Positions 26,201 through 38,200 of a stretch of DNA of 64,000 nucleotides are shown here, piece after piece. Source of the stretch: Hetaerina americana (taxonomy: Eukaryota > Arthropoda > Insecta > Odonata > Calopterygidae); assembly GCA_022747635.1 (NCBI GenBank), contig JAKTNV010000042.1, forward strand, positions 186,001 through 250,000, written 5' to 3'. Position 1 is the first letter of the stretch. The number at the start of each line of letters is the position of its first letter. The notes under the pieces were generated by a model that was not told the origin of the DNA, searched no databases, and was given only the letters and a program-made list of their open reading frames with translations. The position numbers and the translations under genes were made by a program.

Positions 26201-29200
26201 TAAGAATGAACCGATTCCATAAAATAACGCCTGAAACCATCGATTATAATTCCCTCCTCCTTGTGAAAGCTTCTTTGCTTAATGCAATTTTTCTCCGTAT
26301 GTCCGTACTACTTCGTCTATTTTGGTCTGAAATACTGCCAAGATATGTAAAGTGTTCCACCTGCCGAAGTTTATGGGCTTCTATTTTAATATGTAAAGTA
26401 GATTTTCTCTTTCTCTAAAGCCACATAACCGTTTTTTGTTTAAATGTATTCTCATCCCATATTTGACTTTCTAATTTACTCAGCAATGCTTGCTTTCTTT
26501 TGGCGGACTGCCAAGCTTAATCATTTTCCAAGCTAAATGATTTCAAGAATTGTCTACTGACTTTCATTCATATCTCCATTTTTCCTCTGTAACCATATTC
26601 CCCACATATATATTGAAAAACACTCGAGAAAAGACTCCCCTCTCCGTCATCTCTTCATAAAATTACCCATTTGGGCTCCATCTGCCAATTGCACCTAAAC
26701 AGTCTGATACATTTGCAGGTTGTGGATATATCCTATCTCTTCAATATACTCCTGTTTGCTGCAATGCATTCATTAATTCTACCTAATTGACTCTTTAAAA
26801 CACCTGGAAATCTACTAACCAAACTAGTACATCCTGATTGTATTCAATGTTCTTCTCTGTTAGTGACTTCATTAGTGCTATGCCATCATATGTGCCTCTT
26901 CCCATTCTGAATCTGAACTGATCATCCCTCAAGTATTAAGTTGCCTCTTCTCCATCTTCTTATTAATGATCCTGAGAATCACTTGAGCCGCTAGTGAAAT
27001 TGAACTAAGTATTCTATAGTCCTTGCATACGGCTGCCAATCCTCTTTTGGGAGGGTCCAACCCTGATCTGACCAAATTATCTGGCTAAATTCCTCTCCTT
27101 CGTTCTTTTGAAACTACTTTGAATTAGTCAAAAAAATTTCCTCCCACATTCTCCTGAAATTTCATGTAGTTTGGCGGGAATATTTTGTACCCAGATTGCC
27201 TTATTTGATTTTAATTCCCATAATACCCTGAAACTAATATCTCATATCTAGTATATTTGGGCCTTAGCTATCCTCATACATGTTATACTACCTTGATCAA
27301 AAAGTTCCCGGAATAACCACCGTGTGGCGCTCCCATCGTTCCGATTTGAGTTCTGTTTTTTTGTGAAATTGGTACATCTGTTGTTGATATTCCCTTTAAA
27401 TCTTAGTGTCATAACTTGACATTTGCAAAAGTTACGGTCGGTTTTCGGTATGTCCATCAGTGCTTCCTGCGATTTTTCCATTACTTCCTCTCGGCTGCTA
27501 AAACGCGTTCCCCGTAATGGTTTTTTAACTCGATTGAACAGAAAGAAGTCACAGGGAGCCAAATCAGGTGAATTCGGTGGCTGTTGGATGGTATTTGTTG
27601 CATTTTTCGTCAAAAAATTACGAATAATGATAGCACTGTGCGACGGTGCATTATCATGGTGCAAAATCCACGAGTTTTCTGCCCACATTTCTGGTCTCTT
27701 TCGGCGAATTGCTTCACGCAAACGTCTCATAACGCCCAAATAATACTCTTTGTTTACTGTCTGGCCTTCTGGCAAAAATTCATGATGCACTACACCGTTG
27801 TAATCCATGAAAACCGTCAGCATTGCCTTCTTTTTTGACTGAAAACGACGTGGTTTTTTTGGTCTCGGCTCATTTGGTGAACGCCATTCACTTGCCTGAT
27901 GTCTGGATTGCGTGTCGTACTCATAAACCCACGTCTCGTCTCCAGTAATGATCCTTTTGATGAATGTGGGATCGGATTCAGCCTCGCAAATCATGTCTTT
28001 TGCGACGTCAACACGGTCTCTTTTTTTGCATGAAATTGAGGTCTTTCGGCACCAACTTTGCTGCTACACGACGGAAACCCAAATCATTAACCACAATGTC
28101 TTGGGCGGATCCATAGGCAATGTTCAAGTCCTCCGCTATTTCTCTGATGGTTAATTTGCGGTTATTGACCAACATTTCTTTTACTTTATCAATTTTTTCA
28201 CCGACTTTCGATGTCGATGGTCTGCCACTGCGTTCATCATCTTCGATTGACTCACGACCACTTCTGAACCGCTCGTGCCACTGGTAAACGACCGTTTTTT
28301 TTAGAGAATCGTTGCCGAAACACTTTTCCAACATTTCCAACGTCCGTGCGCCACTAAATCCGTTTTTTACGCAAAATTTAATACAAGTTCGTTGTTGCAA
28401 ATTTAAATCCATTTCTGAAATTGTAAAAAATCGCCAACACACACAGAGATAGATGTACTCTTGGCTACGTAACTTTTGCAAATGTCAAGTTATGACACTA
28501 AGATTTAAAGGGAATATCAACAACAGATGTACCAATTTAACAAAAAAAACAGAACTCAAATCGGAACGATGGGAGCGCCACACGGTGGTTATTCCGGGAA
28601 CTTTTTGATCAAGGTAGTATTCTCTTTCTTTGTCTAAGCTTGTTGTTCTCATGTCTTAAACATATATTTCCAATATGTATTCCCTCTATCTTTCTTGAAT
28701 TATTCCTGGTTCAATTAATAATTTCCAAGACTTATGGTTGAGTGTTTTTCGGGGATTTGCTTCTGCTTCCTGACAGAGCTTTCAGCTTCTTGTTTAGTGC
28801 ACCAATTTCACCCTGCCTTTTTTTTGGAAAAAGAAATACTTAGTTATTCCACTTATATTTTATTACACACGACCTAGGTTTTGACTTACCAAGTCATCAT
28901 CAGGTTCATCCTACCTTTGTAAACTTTCCATAACATCTACACGCATATTCCACCTTGCTTATTTTGCTCTATTTGTTTTCTGCCTCAGTTTATAATTTAA
29001 CTCTTTATACTTCTTCCTATCTCTGTGTTTAGGTTCTTCCATTTCCTTCTCTTGTCTATATTTCTAATCACCTCGTCCGTAATCCAAGGTTTCCTTGTCT
29101 TTTTCATGTATACTGTTCTTGTTTCATTTGCACTTCTGATATATCTTGTTGTTATGTTCTTATTTTTCTTCTCTTGTTCCCAGCTCCCTTTCCTCCCTCA

Positions 29201-32200
29201 TGACTTTCTCTACAGCTTTTAAAATTTGATCTGAATCTGTATCTGTTCTGGGGAAACTGTGTGAGTTGATGTGAGTGAGTGGTGTGAGTGAGTTGTGCTG
29301 TTCCTAAATCTGTGCTTAATATAATATAATCTTCACTGATATCTTTCAAAATCCCCAGGCATTTTCAATGCATGCCTATTAGTTTTTGTGGTGTCTAAAC
29401 CAAGGGTTGTTTATGATTAACTCATCTCCCTCAGAACTCCAATTGTTATTTTCTCCAGTTCTTAAACTATAGTCCCATATATCACTACCATCTCTTCCAT
29501 TCCCTACCGTTGCATTCCAGTTCCTTATCACTATCAGATGTTTCCCTCCTGAAACATCCTCAATAATGTCCTCTAGCTGATCATAAATCCAATCAACTTC
29601 ATCCTCCCTATGATTGCTTTGTGACATGTAGACCGGAACAATGGCCAAGTTTGTTGGTTCCTCTTTTACTTCTACTCCTAATGTACTATCAATCATTTGC
29701 TCTATGCTTACTATGCTTCTTGTTACTCTTTCTTTTAATATTATTGCCCCCCCCTTGCTGGCTATCATACCCTCCACTGCATATTATTCTGTAACTATCT
29801 CTCCAGTAATCCTTGCTATTCTTCCATCTCTCTTTACACAGACCTAGAACATCTATATTTCCCTTCTCCTTCTCTCTCTGTATTATCTAATTTTGCTGCC
29901 CTCATTATTGTCTTAACATTTCATGCCCCTATTTTATCTAATTTGGGCGTCTTTTTTTTCTGTCCTGCTTCTGTCACTTTTGCTTTTCAAGGATTTCGTG
30001 AGATGATGCCAGGCATTAAATGGCTGATTGGGTGGAGTCATCAGGATTTATTATCTCTATAGTGCCCATCATAACAGGCTTGGAATGAGTATTTTAGGTA
30101 GTCACTGATTGCCTTCCTTAACAGTGTTTTAATATGACACCACTGAAATGCCCTACCTAGTGGCATCAGACATGTTAGTATCCACCTTACTGAGAAACGT
30201 ACACTGAGTAGGCTACCTTTTGTCTGGCTCCTGCCCTTTGACCTATCTGCTTCGAGTGACCCTACCAGCAGCCTATATTGTTCTCCTGAGCACAGCTCAA
30301 GGGGTCATCAGACCACACAATACCCTTCTGCCATTTCAAGGTTGTACTTCGTAGGGAGGAAACTGTGTATTATGGTATTTGCTAGAAGAGATGATATTTT
30401 TGATACCTAATTGTAGATTACCATTGATGAAATTTAGAATAAATTATTTTTTGAGCGGAGTATCATCCTCCGGCAGCATCTAATGAGCCCAAAATGTATG
30501 CCACCATCGCTTCCGCAATTTAAATAATAGTGCTCTCTTGTGCTATGTCTGTGATAATACGTGGGTGGTATGAAAAGTTCTCAGGTTCATCCATAGATGG
30601 CATCACTATTTGCATGATTTTTTTTCTTTAATGTTGATAAAAAAATTTGGCTCTCTTGGAACTAAGGACTCTTCAAGATACTTAAAAGTTTCCTTGCTCG
30701 TCAACATTTTTCATCTAATCAAAACGTGATTGCCAGTGTAGGCTAGTAGTTTGAAGCACTTCCAGAAGAACTGTATAGAGATGGGACATTGGTAATGGAA
30801 CACCGCTGGATGAACTTCATTAATACTATAGGCAATTATGTTGAAAATAAAACTTATTCAAAACATAAATTGTCATTTTCATCATCAGACAAAGCACTTT
30901 TCAGATAGCCCTCATGATTCCATATTTTTTAACCGCCGAAGTTAATTTAATATAAAAATCTAGTCTAATTTGTTTTTTATTTCATGTTGTATTCGAAGTT
31001 TGTTGTATGATAAACCGACCCAGAAGTCCTCCCTAGGTTTTATGTTATCATGCATATATAATTATTTTTAAATGAATCATGTTTTTCTTTTGGTGGTAAT
31101 CAGCCAAAATTTCATTTCACCCGTGAGTTTATTTGAAAATTATAGATTGCTATCCATTAATTTTAATGACATGATGAAATAATAATAATAATAATAATTT
31201 TTATTTGTCCAGAGACTGCATCATACAAAAAATTGTACACATAGTATAGGACACGTCAATATATACAATAATAAACAATGTAATACATCAACCTCCAATT
31301 ATCATCTAAACCAAAAATTCTTCTTTTATATTTTATCTAGATATCTTTACATTGTAAACCATCTATGTAGTTTCTATTATATGCATAACCATTTCAAGAG
31401 CCATCAATATGACAAAAATTATGAGCTGCCTATTTTTAGCAAAGTCAATGGACACATTTTATTAGTATTTTGGTCATCATTTTTGAATGATATTAACTTG
31501 TATGTGCTCTGTATAAGCATTATTAGTTTTACTGTAACACTAAAAGGTGTATACAATTTGTAATTTAGACTTGATACTATGGAAAAACTAGAATATTTTA
31601 GCCTTTCTTTTTGTGAAATTTTTATATTTTTGTCATTTAAAGTTGACGTCCACGGAGTAAAAATTACATAAAATTCTTAAAGTTTTAAGAATATTTCTTC
31701 AAAGTAAGTTTGCTCTCTCACTTTGAATTGCCTGTTGCTAATCTTATCACTCTCTAGATTTGCTTGCCATTTTTATTTCTTGGCTTTACTCTAGGAATTT
31801 TGTCTGAAATGCTTTGTGTGCTGTTGCAAATTTTTATTCCATTTGAGATACTGAACCACCATAGTGTACCAACCATGATTATGGCAAGCACACATCAAAT
31901 TAAAAATATAATTAAGACAAGAATAATTGGTTTGAAATCCGGGAAAGCTGATGTAAAAAGCTCAAACAATAAAATTTATGTTGATTTAAATTATTTCATA
32001 TTTCCATTCCTACGTTTTTTTATACTCTTGTGATTGCCATATGGCACTCATTAACTGGTGCCCTCATATTGTATTAAATATATTGCTGCATATTGTATTG
32101 GATTATATTATCCTTCAAATTGTTGAACTGGAGATCAGTTACTTGTAGTAATAGTTCACATTTCTGGCACTATTGCTTTTTAATGGCTGCCATCATTTAG

Positions 32201-35200
32201 AATTCTTAATCCAAATAGTTCACATTACTGCCCCTTTGATGTGTCCATACATTAGAATAATAGGAAAGTGGATGGGATCCAACTAATGTTTTAAATATTT
32301 GGAAAACATATTTTGATTATGAAAATAAGGAATTTAGCTGTAACTGGTAGTAGGTGCTAACTTCATGATAGATATCAAAAGCATATCTTTAAAGTTAGTT
32401 TTTACTCTCTATTTTTAGTGTCTCTTGATTTAGGTCTTGTGAACATTTCTTCTGAATTTTTTCATTGATTCCATGTGCTGGAGATCTAATCGTGTTTAAA
32501 TATTAATGTGAATTATATTGAATGTCTACCAGGCTGCACTTCAGACCAAAGACTCCTCCAATAAAAAGTGAAGAAGATGACGAAGAAGAGAGTGATGGGG
32601 GAGATAAGGGTGTGGACAGAGCTTATGAACTTCCCTCAACCATCAGTGTTGACATTGAAGAGGGTGGTACCATCAAGACAGTAGAATATTTGATAGATGA
32701 TCTAATGCCAAGCATTGAAGGAATGTCCACCCTTTCATCCTCGTTCCTTCAACTTCTTCAGCAGCAACAAAAGCAACTATTGGAGTCACAAGATGAAGAT
32801 GATGATATGAGTGAGGTTGAAGAAAACAGCGAAGGGTGCCATGGAGGGAAGAGATCTGGAGGAAAGTTTGGGTCTCCACCTTCACCGAGTCAGTCTTCTC
32901 CCCCCAATCGGCACAATCGGCCCCATCCCAGGCATAGTCCGCTGCACCCTAGAACCAGGAGAAGGTCCTCCTCATTTTCCTCCCAACCCTCATCGCTTTT
33001 CAGCACCAGTGATTCCCCATCAACAGCGCCATCAAACCTCATCGACCAACCCACTCCCTCAGGAGCCTGCTTGCTTACAGCCCTCTCAGTTGTCAGGGGC
33101 CAAAACCGGTGCCAATCTTCTGTATCAACATCTTCCCAGGTGTCTGTGTTTCCTAGTCCTCCTTCCCACTTGGGCAAGAGCAACTGTTTGTCCTCACCAA
33201 GCCGAGGAAGTGGAGTGAGTTGTGACACCTCTAGTGGAGTAAGTGATGGTGTTGAATTGGTTGTAGGAAGTGGTGATCGAGACACAAATGGTGCACCAGG
33301 GAGGGGGTTGAGCAGCATGGGGGGGTGTGCTTTGGTTGGCAGTGGTTCCCTTTCAAATGGACCCCTTCAAGAAAGTAAGTTACTCTTAATTTTGTTTCAT
33401 TAAATTAATTCCATCTTATAGAATGCTAAGTCTACAAATACTAATGCAAAATTTTAATTCCAGAGAATTTTTAAATAAATGTACATCAATGGGCTGATTA
33501 TAAGATAATTTTGTTTTTTGAGATCTCACTTGGGGGAAGAACTTTGGTGAATAGCAATGGTAAAGGAAGCATGTGATGAATTTTCTATTAAGAATTAAAT
33601 ATATTTTACTGAAAATATAAATGAACTCCTAAGTAATTAATATTCACAAAACATGCAATGTTTATGTTCCCTCATGATGATTATCACTAGTGATATCACT
33701 GGTGTTAGTTTATCACTGGTGTTAGTTTATCACCGTTAATAAAACAGTTACTGGATACAACTCCAGTGTAAGTCTGTCTGGCTGGTATAAATATATTGAT
33801 TTTGATTATTAACATGGTTGGATTAAGGTTGAATTCAAGCTTGCATAGAATACCTAGTTGCGCTAAACACCTGTACTGTGTGGCTTGTATTCTGGTGCTG
33901 GTTTATTTTGGCTTGAAAATAAGACTGGTTTCTGATTTTAGAAATTTTGAAGATAGACAAAAGACTTGTCTTACATTTATGCTAATGGAATACATACCTT
34001 TCATGCAATCTAGTTTTGAATATAGGGTTAAGAACCATATTTCTATGAAGTCATATTTAAATAGTGATCAACCACCAAATTCCTCTTGACTATTAAATTA
34101 TCATTACATTTTCACTTATTTGAATCAATTCAAAACTACTCATGTATTCATTCAGCAGATTCAAATGAGATATAGTGGAAAGTCATAATGAGAAAAAAAC
34201 ATTTGCACTTTTCCACAGGTTTATTGGTAATGTACAACACATTTTGTTTCACAGAACCATATTCAGGTAAAAGGCAAGGTTCAACTAGTGAGTACATTAT
34301 GTTTATACCTGCTTGAGGAAGGGGGAGGAAAGGAGTGAGGAGTAAAGTAGGGGGGGACATAGATTGGCATGATGGACATGGATATGATTTAGTCAATATT
34401 TAAACATTGTCTTGTACCTGAAGATGGTTCTGTGAACCAAAACACGTTTTACGTTACCAATAAACCAGTGGAATAGTGCAAATTTATTTTTTCTCATACT
34501 CATGTAATACATATTTTAGGGTTTCACATTTATGATAATGATAAATTAGTCCTTAACCCTCTTAGTGCGGCGGGCCGATATATCGGCTTTCGTATCCCTG
34601 GCGAAAAGTGCGGCGGGCCGATATATCGGCTCTTGCGTAGGCTTTTGTTTAAATCGCTGTAACTTATGGTTTTTTCTTTAACAATTTATGGTTTTTGTGC
34701 TATCGATAGGTTGAATTCCATAGAATTACGTAACTAATTTTTGAATTTTTTATTAGCAATTTTAAATGCTTTTCAAAAAGTATAATTCTTACTATAATTT
34801 TTCGTTCAGTTTTGTACATGTCGGGAAGCTCAGCCTAATTGTTTGCTTGTTTTTTTTCCGAGTGGTGTTTCCACTATGAAAAGCCACTGAAAGGCTACTA
34901 ATCTGTTTTCATCTGTAATCTCTTGAATGTGTTGTGGTGTCGTGGTGTTGATATATAGCTGCTTATTCAGACTTTGTTGAGACGATGGAAATGAGAACAC
35001 TGCTTTGTAATCATTTTGGTTTCTCTTGCGGTCCATCCTATCTAATCAATTGCCTCTGTGTAATGGATTACATTGTCAGCAGTTCTCTGTGAGTTAGAAC
35101 TTGGTTTTTTGCAGCCTTTAGATTGTAAGCACATTGCCGCAGTCTAAAGGAAAGGGGAAAAGTCCAAATTTGACTCAGTGAGATCAGCCTTTTCAACAAA

Positions 35201-38200
35201 ATCGAACTATGCAGAGGCTGACAAAAAAATTTGCAATTCACTGGTTTTTCTTTATTTATTTATAATATTTTCTGCATGTCTTTTTGATTCTTTATTATAT
35301 TTAAATATCGTAGTTTAGTTGAAAAATGTTTTTAAAAAAATATTAGTTTTGTGTCTAAAAATCGAAATATTATTGCTAAAAAAATATTCTTCAAATTTAT
35401 GATACTGTAGTAATTACATTTATTTTTCAGATGATGTAAATGTATTACATCATTGTTAACTACAATATTATATTTTAAAATAAAAAAACTGCATATGATA
35501 TCTAAACAAATAACTTCATAATGTTTTTTTTTCTAAGGCGATACATTTTCTTAAATTACCCTTTTTTTACTTCTCACTAGTACCCCTGAAATCCCCGTCG
35601 CACTAAGAGGGTTAAAGTATGGAATTATTCAAATCTAGGCATCACAAATTTCAAGCTAAATTCTGGGTGCAAGTCTTCATGGTCTGATAATCACACACTG
35701 TAACCAAATGTGTGTGTTTCCTTTCATTGGTCAGTTTTTACATTCTTTGGCTTCATGTCTAATCTGAGTGACACTGGAGAAGTGCCCTCCCTAATAGGTG
35801 AGTGTGGACTGTAGTGCACTTGAGCTCTTATCCCTTTCTATCCTTCTGTTTTTTTATCAGTTAAAACCCTGAGAGGCCATTTGTCCACATAATTTAGATT
35901 CAATTATATAGGATTTAACAGAAGGAAAAACAACTTCTTGTCCATTTCTGAGTCATTGGTAAACTGTTGGCCATTTCATCACTCCTCTCCACATACCAAT
36001 GCCTTTAATAATTCAGCTCATTAATTGGAGTTTTGGCATTTCCATTCTCATCTCATGAATTTTATTTATGTAATGTGATTAATTATCCTGTGAATGGCAC
36101 TTTAATCACCATGCGCATTTAATGCTTTTTCTACCACACTGGAGTTCATGTCGTATATAGTCCAAGACCATGCCTCATCTCATTACATTTTTAGTGTCTT
36201 ATGTATTTTGCTATTATATAGCAAATGTTATCCCATTGGTTTGATAGTATTACCACAGTAGATATAAATGTTCTAGATTCTCAGATATGACAGGCCAGGA
36301 GAAAAATCTGTCCATAAAAATACTAATGCCAAACATTTGTCACTCATGGGGTAAATTAATAAACAACTTCATTGATAATTGTCATGTAATTAATTGCTAG
36401 AATTCAATCCTCCCCATCGTGCATATTAATGTTTCAATTATTTTACTTTTGCTCATTAAAAACATATCTGGTTGGTTACTGATAGATCATTACGTTTTAA
36501 ATGTATAATTTCTTAGTCCGTAGTTATCTCTTGGACTAAATAACACTTTTCTTACCATTGTTTGGAATTGTGAAAATTCTTCTCTCATTGGTTATATAAA
36601 CTAATGTAATCATGTTAAAGGTTATGCATGAATCTGGGAAATTGTTATGTTGGTATTTGAATCATCTCTTAACATGAACCAATCAAGACCCCAGAATTCT
36701 CAATACATAGGATGGGTAGCTATCATTTGTGAGATTAACCATGCTGCTGGCATCAACTTTACCAATGTGCATTCAAGGAAAGGAGCAGAATGTTGGTGAA
36801 TTATAATTTTTACCAGTATAAATAAATATTATCTTCTGTAGCTTCAGGCACAACTATGGGGAAATCTGTGATCACTAAATAATGCAAATATAGTATTATC
36901 ACTATTATATACGAGGGTCATCCGGAAAGTAGTATCCGTTCGTGAAATAAAGACTCAAAAGTAAATATTAACAAACATAAAAAATTTTATTTGAAAGAGG
37001 ATACTTTAAACTACTTCTCAACATAATCTCCAAGCAAATTAAGGCATTTGTCATAACGTGTGACAAGTTTCTGTATTCCTGCTGCATAGTCCTTCGCCGC
37101 CAGCTCATTGAGATACGCGAGGGACCCATCTTGCACAAATTTTTGCATAATGCAGATGGTGTTTAACAATTTCATGAACAATTGTTCGAGAAACATTGGG
37201 AAAATGCTCACAGATGTCATCAATTGTGACGCGCCGATCGTTCCTCACGAATTCGTCAACTGAGCTCACCAGTTGGTCTGTAATGACAGACGGTCTCCCC
37301 GAACGCTCATCGTCGTGTGTGTTCCCCCTCCCCATGTTGAAGTTGCGACACCACCGCCGAACAGACGACTCGTCCATTACATTGTCTCCATACACCTCCT
37401 TTAATTGGCGATGAATATCACATGGGCGAACGTTTCTTGCATTGAGGAATTTAATCACTGCCCTCACTTCACAACTGGCGGCGTTCTCAATTTTTTTAAA
37501 CATTGTAAACAATCACAGAAACAACACAGGCAATGCTAGCGTCACGCAACTTGGCTCAGAGAAGGCAGACAAGCCACTGAAGCTATCTGACCTCGTCCAG
37601 CGGCTACTCGCGTCGTCAGCACTTCATGCGGCACGAACGGGTACTACTTTCCGGATGACCCTCGTATTTAAAAATCTCCCCGATAATCAAAATTTTCTAT
37701 TAAAGAAACTACTGCTAGACATGCTATCCCTCCCAACTTCCGCCATCCTATTTCTCGAAAACTGCATTTTTATTTCATGTTGATAATGTCACTCAATAGT
37801 ATACTCTCAATAAGCATTTTGGTGTGTGATACTGTGTTAAATAAATTGAGAAAATGCTCCGTTGAAAAAATAATTAGACAACATAATCTAATGTATACAC
37901 CAATTAAAACAGAAGGAAAATGTTTTGGTCCAATCCTATTGTGTATATGAATGTCAAATGAATTGCCAACATTGTTGCTAAAAGTGAATTTAGGAATTTC
38001 AAATAAACTGCGGAAGATGTCACAATAGTAACTTTTTAACAGTAAAAAATTTCAGAGTTTAAGAGGACGCCTCAATAGCTTAACTGGCTAAAGCACTCGG
38101 CCGGAATTGAGGGATCCGGATTCGAATCCCGGTCAAGGCGAATGATTTTTACACTCTGAAATTGTTGCATTGAATTTAGGAATTCCCAGCAAAAGCACCT

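Larger units (their letters stand above)
27288..28617 (-). mobile_element. Nearly intact mariner with about 150-bp inverted ends
   Basis: TA duplications at 27286-27287 and 28618-28619. The first roughly 148 bp at each end, from CTACCTTGATCAAAAAGTTC to TGACATTTGCAAAAGTTAC, are inverted copies with very few differences, far longer than the usual ~30-bp mariner ends. The transposase on the minus strand starts at the ATG at 28412 (MDLNLQQRTCIKFCVK) with a helix-turn-helix and DDERSGRPSTS linker. It then shifts frame at a seven-T run (28021-28027) and continues with GDETWVYEYDTQSRHQ, HHDNAPSHSA and SPDLAPCDFFLF. The last two catalytic aspartates are 34 residues apart (DD34D). The C-terminus is lost into the duplicated end. 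Confidence 0.93.
25740..30370 (-). mobile_element. LINE relic with endonuclease and reverse transcriptase, two nested insertions
   Basis: Minus strand, 5' to 3': a GC-richer 5' region (30370-30000) containing CTGCCCTTTGACCTATCTGC (+ strand); an endonuclease (APE-type) piece at 29777-29379 with AIVPVYMSQSNHREDEVDWI, a degraded NWNATVGNGRDG metal-site motif and a late ITN-WF-type end; a linker near 28980-28630; reverse transcriptase remnants below 27240 including VEHFTYLGS at about 26350; and a C-terminal EAFEIWVSRRMEKVKW at 25970-25920. The mariner at 27288-28617 and the palindromic element at 26114-26246 interrupt it and must be younger. The protein frames are heavily damaged. Confidence 0.8.
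34147..34496 (+). mobile_element. Inverted-arm Penelope-type element with paired hammerhead-like motifs
   Basis: Flanked by the 10-bp direct duplication TACTCATGTA (34137-34146 and 34497-34506). A tail (34147-34180) is followed by an arm (about 34190-34290), a middle with G-rich sequence, and the inverted arm (about 34405-34496). Both arms contain a hammerhead-like block, one on each strand. The tail has the same layout as in the elements at 26114 and 50017. The arms differ by roughly one base in eight, so the copy is old. Confidence 0.75.

Noticed and set aside
28021..28027. Programmed frameshift in the mariner transposase
   Set aside because: Mariners do not use programmed frameshifting. 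A length change in a T7 run, or a base-calling error, is simpler.
31764..32033. 89-codon open frame in intron 9
   Set aside because: AT-rich, no motif, and not in phase with good splice sites for inclusion in E(Pc).
34830..35036. Possible piggyBac transposase start inside the MITE
   Set aside because: The 68 residues show no transposase motif, and the rest of the element has no coding capacity.
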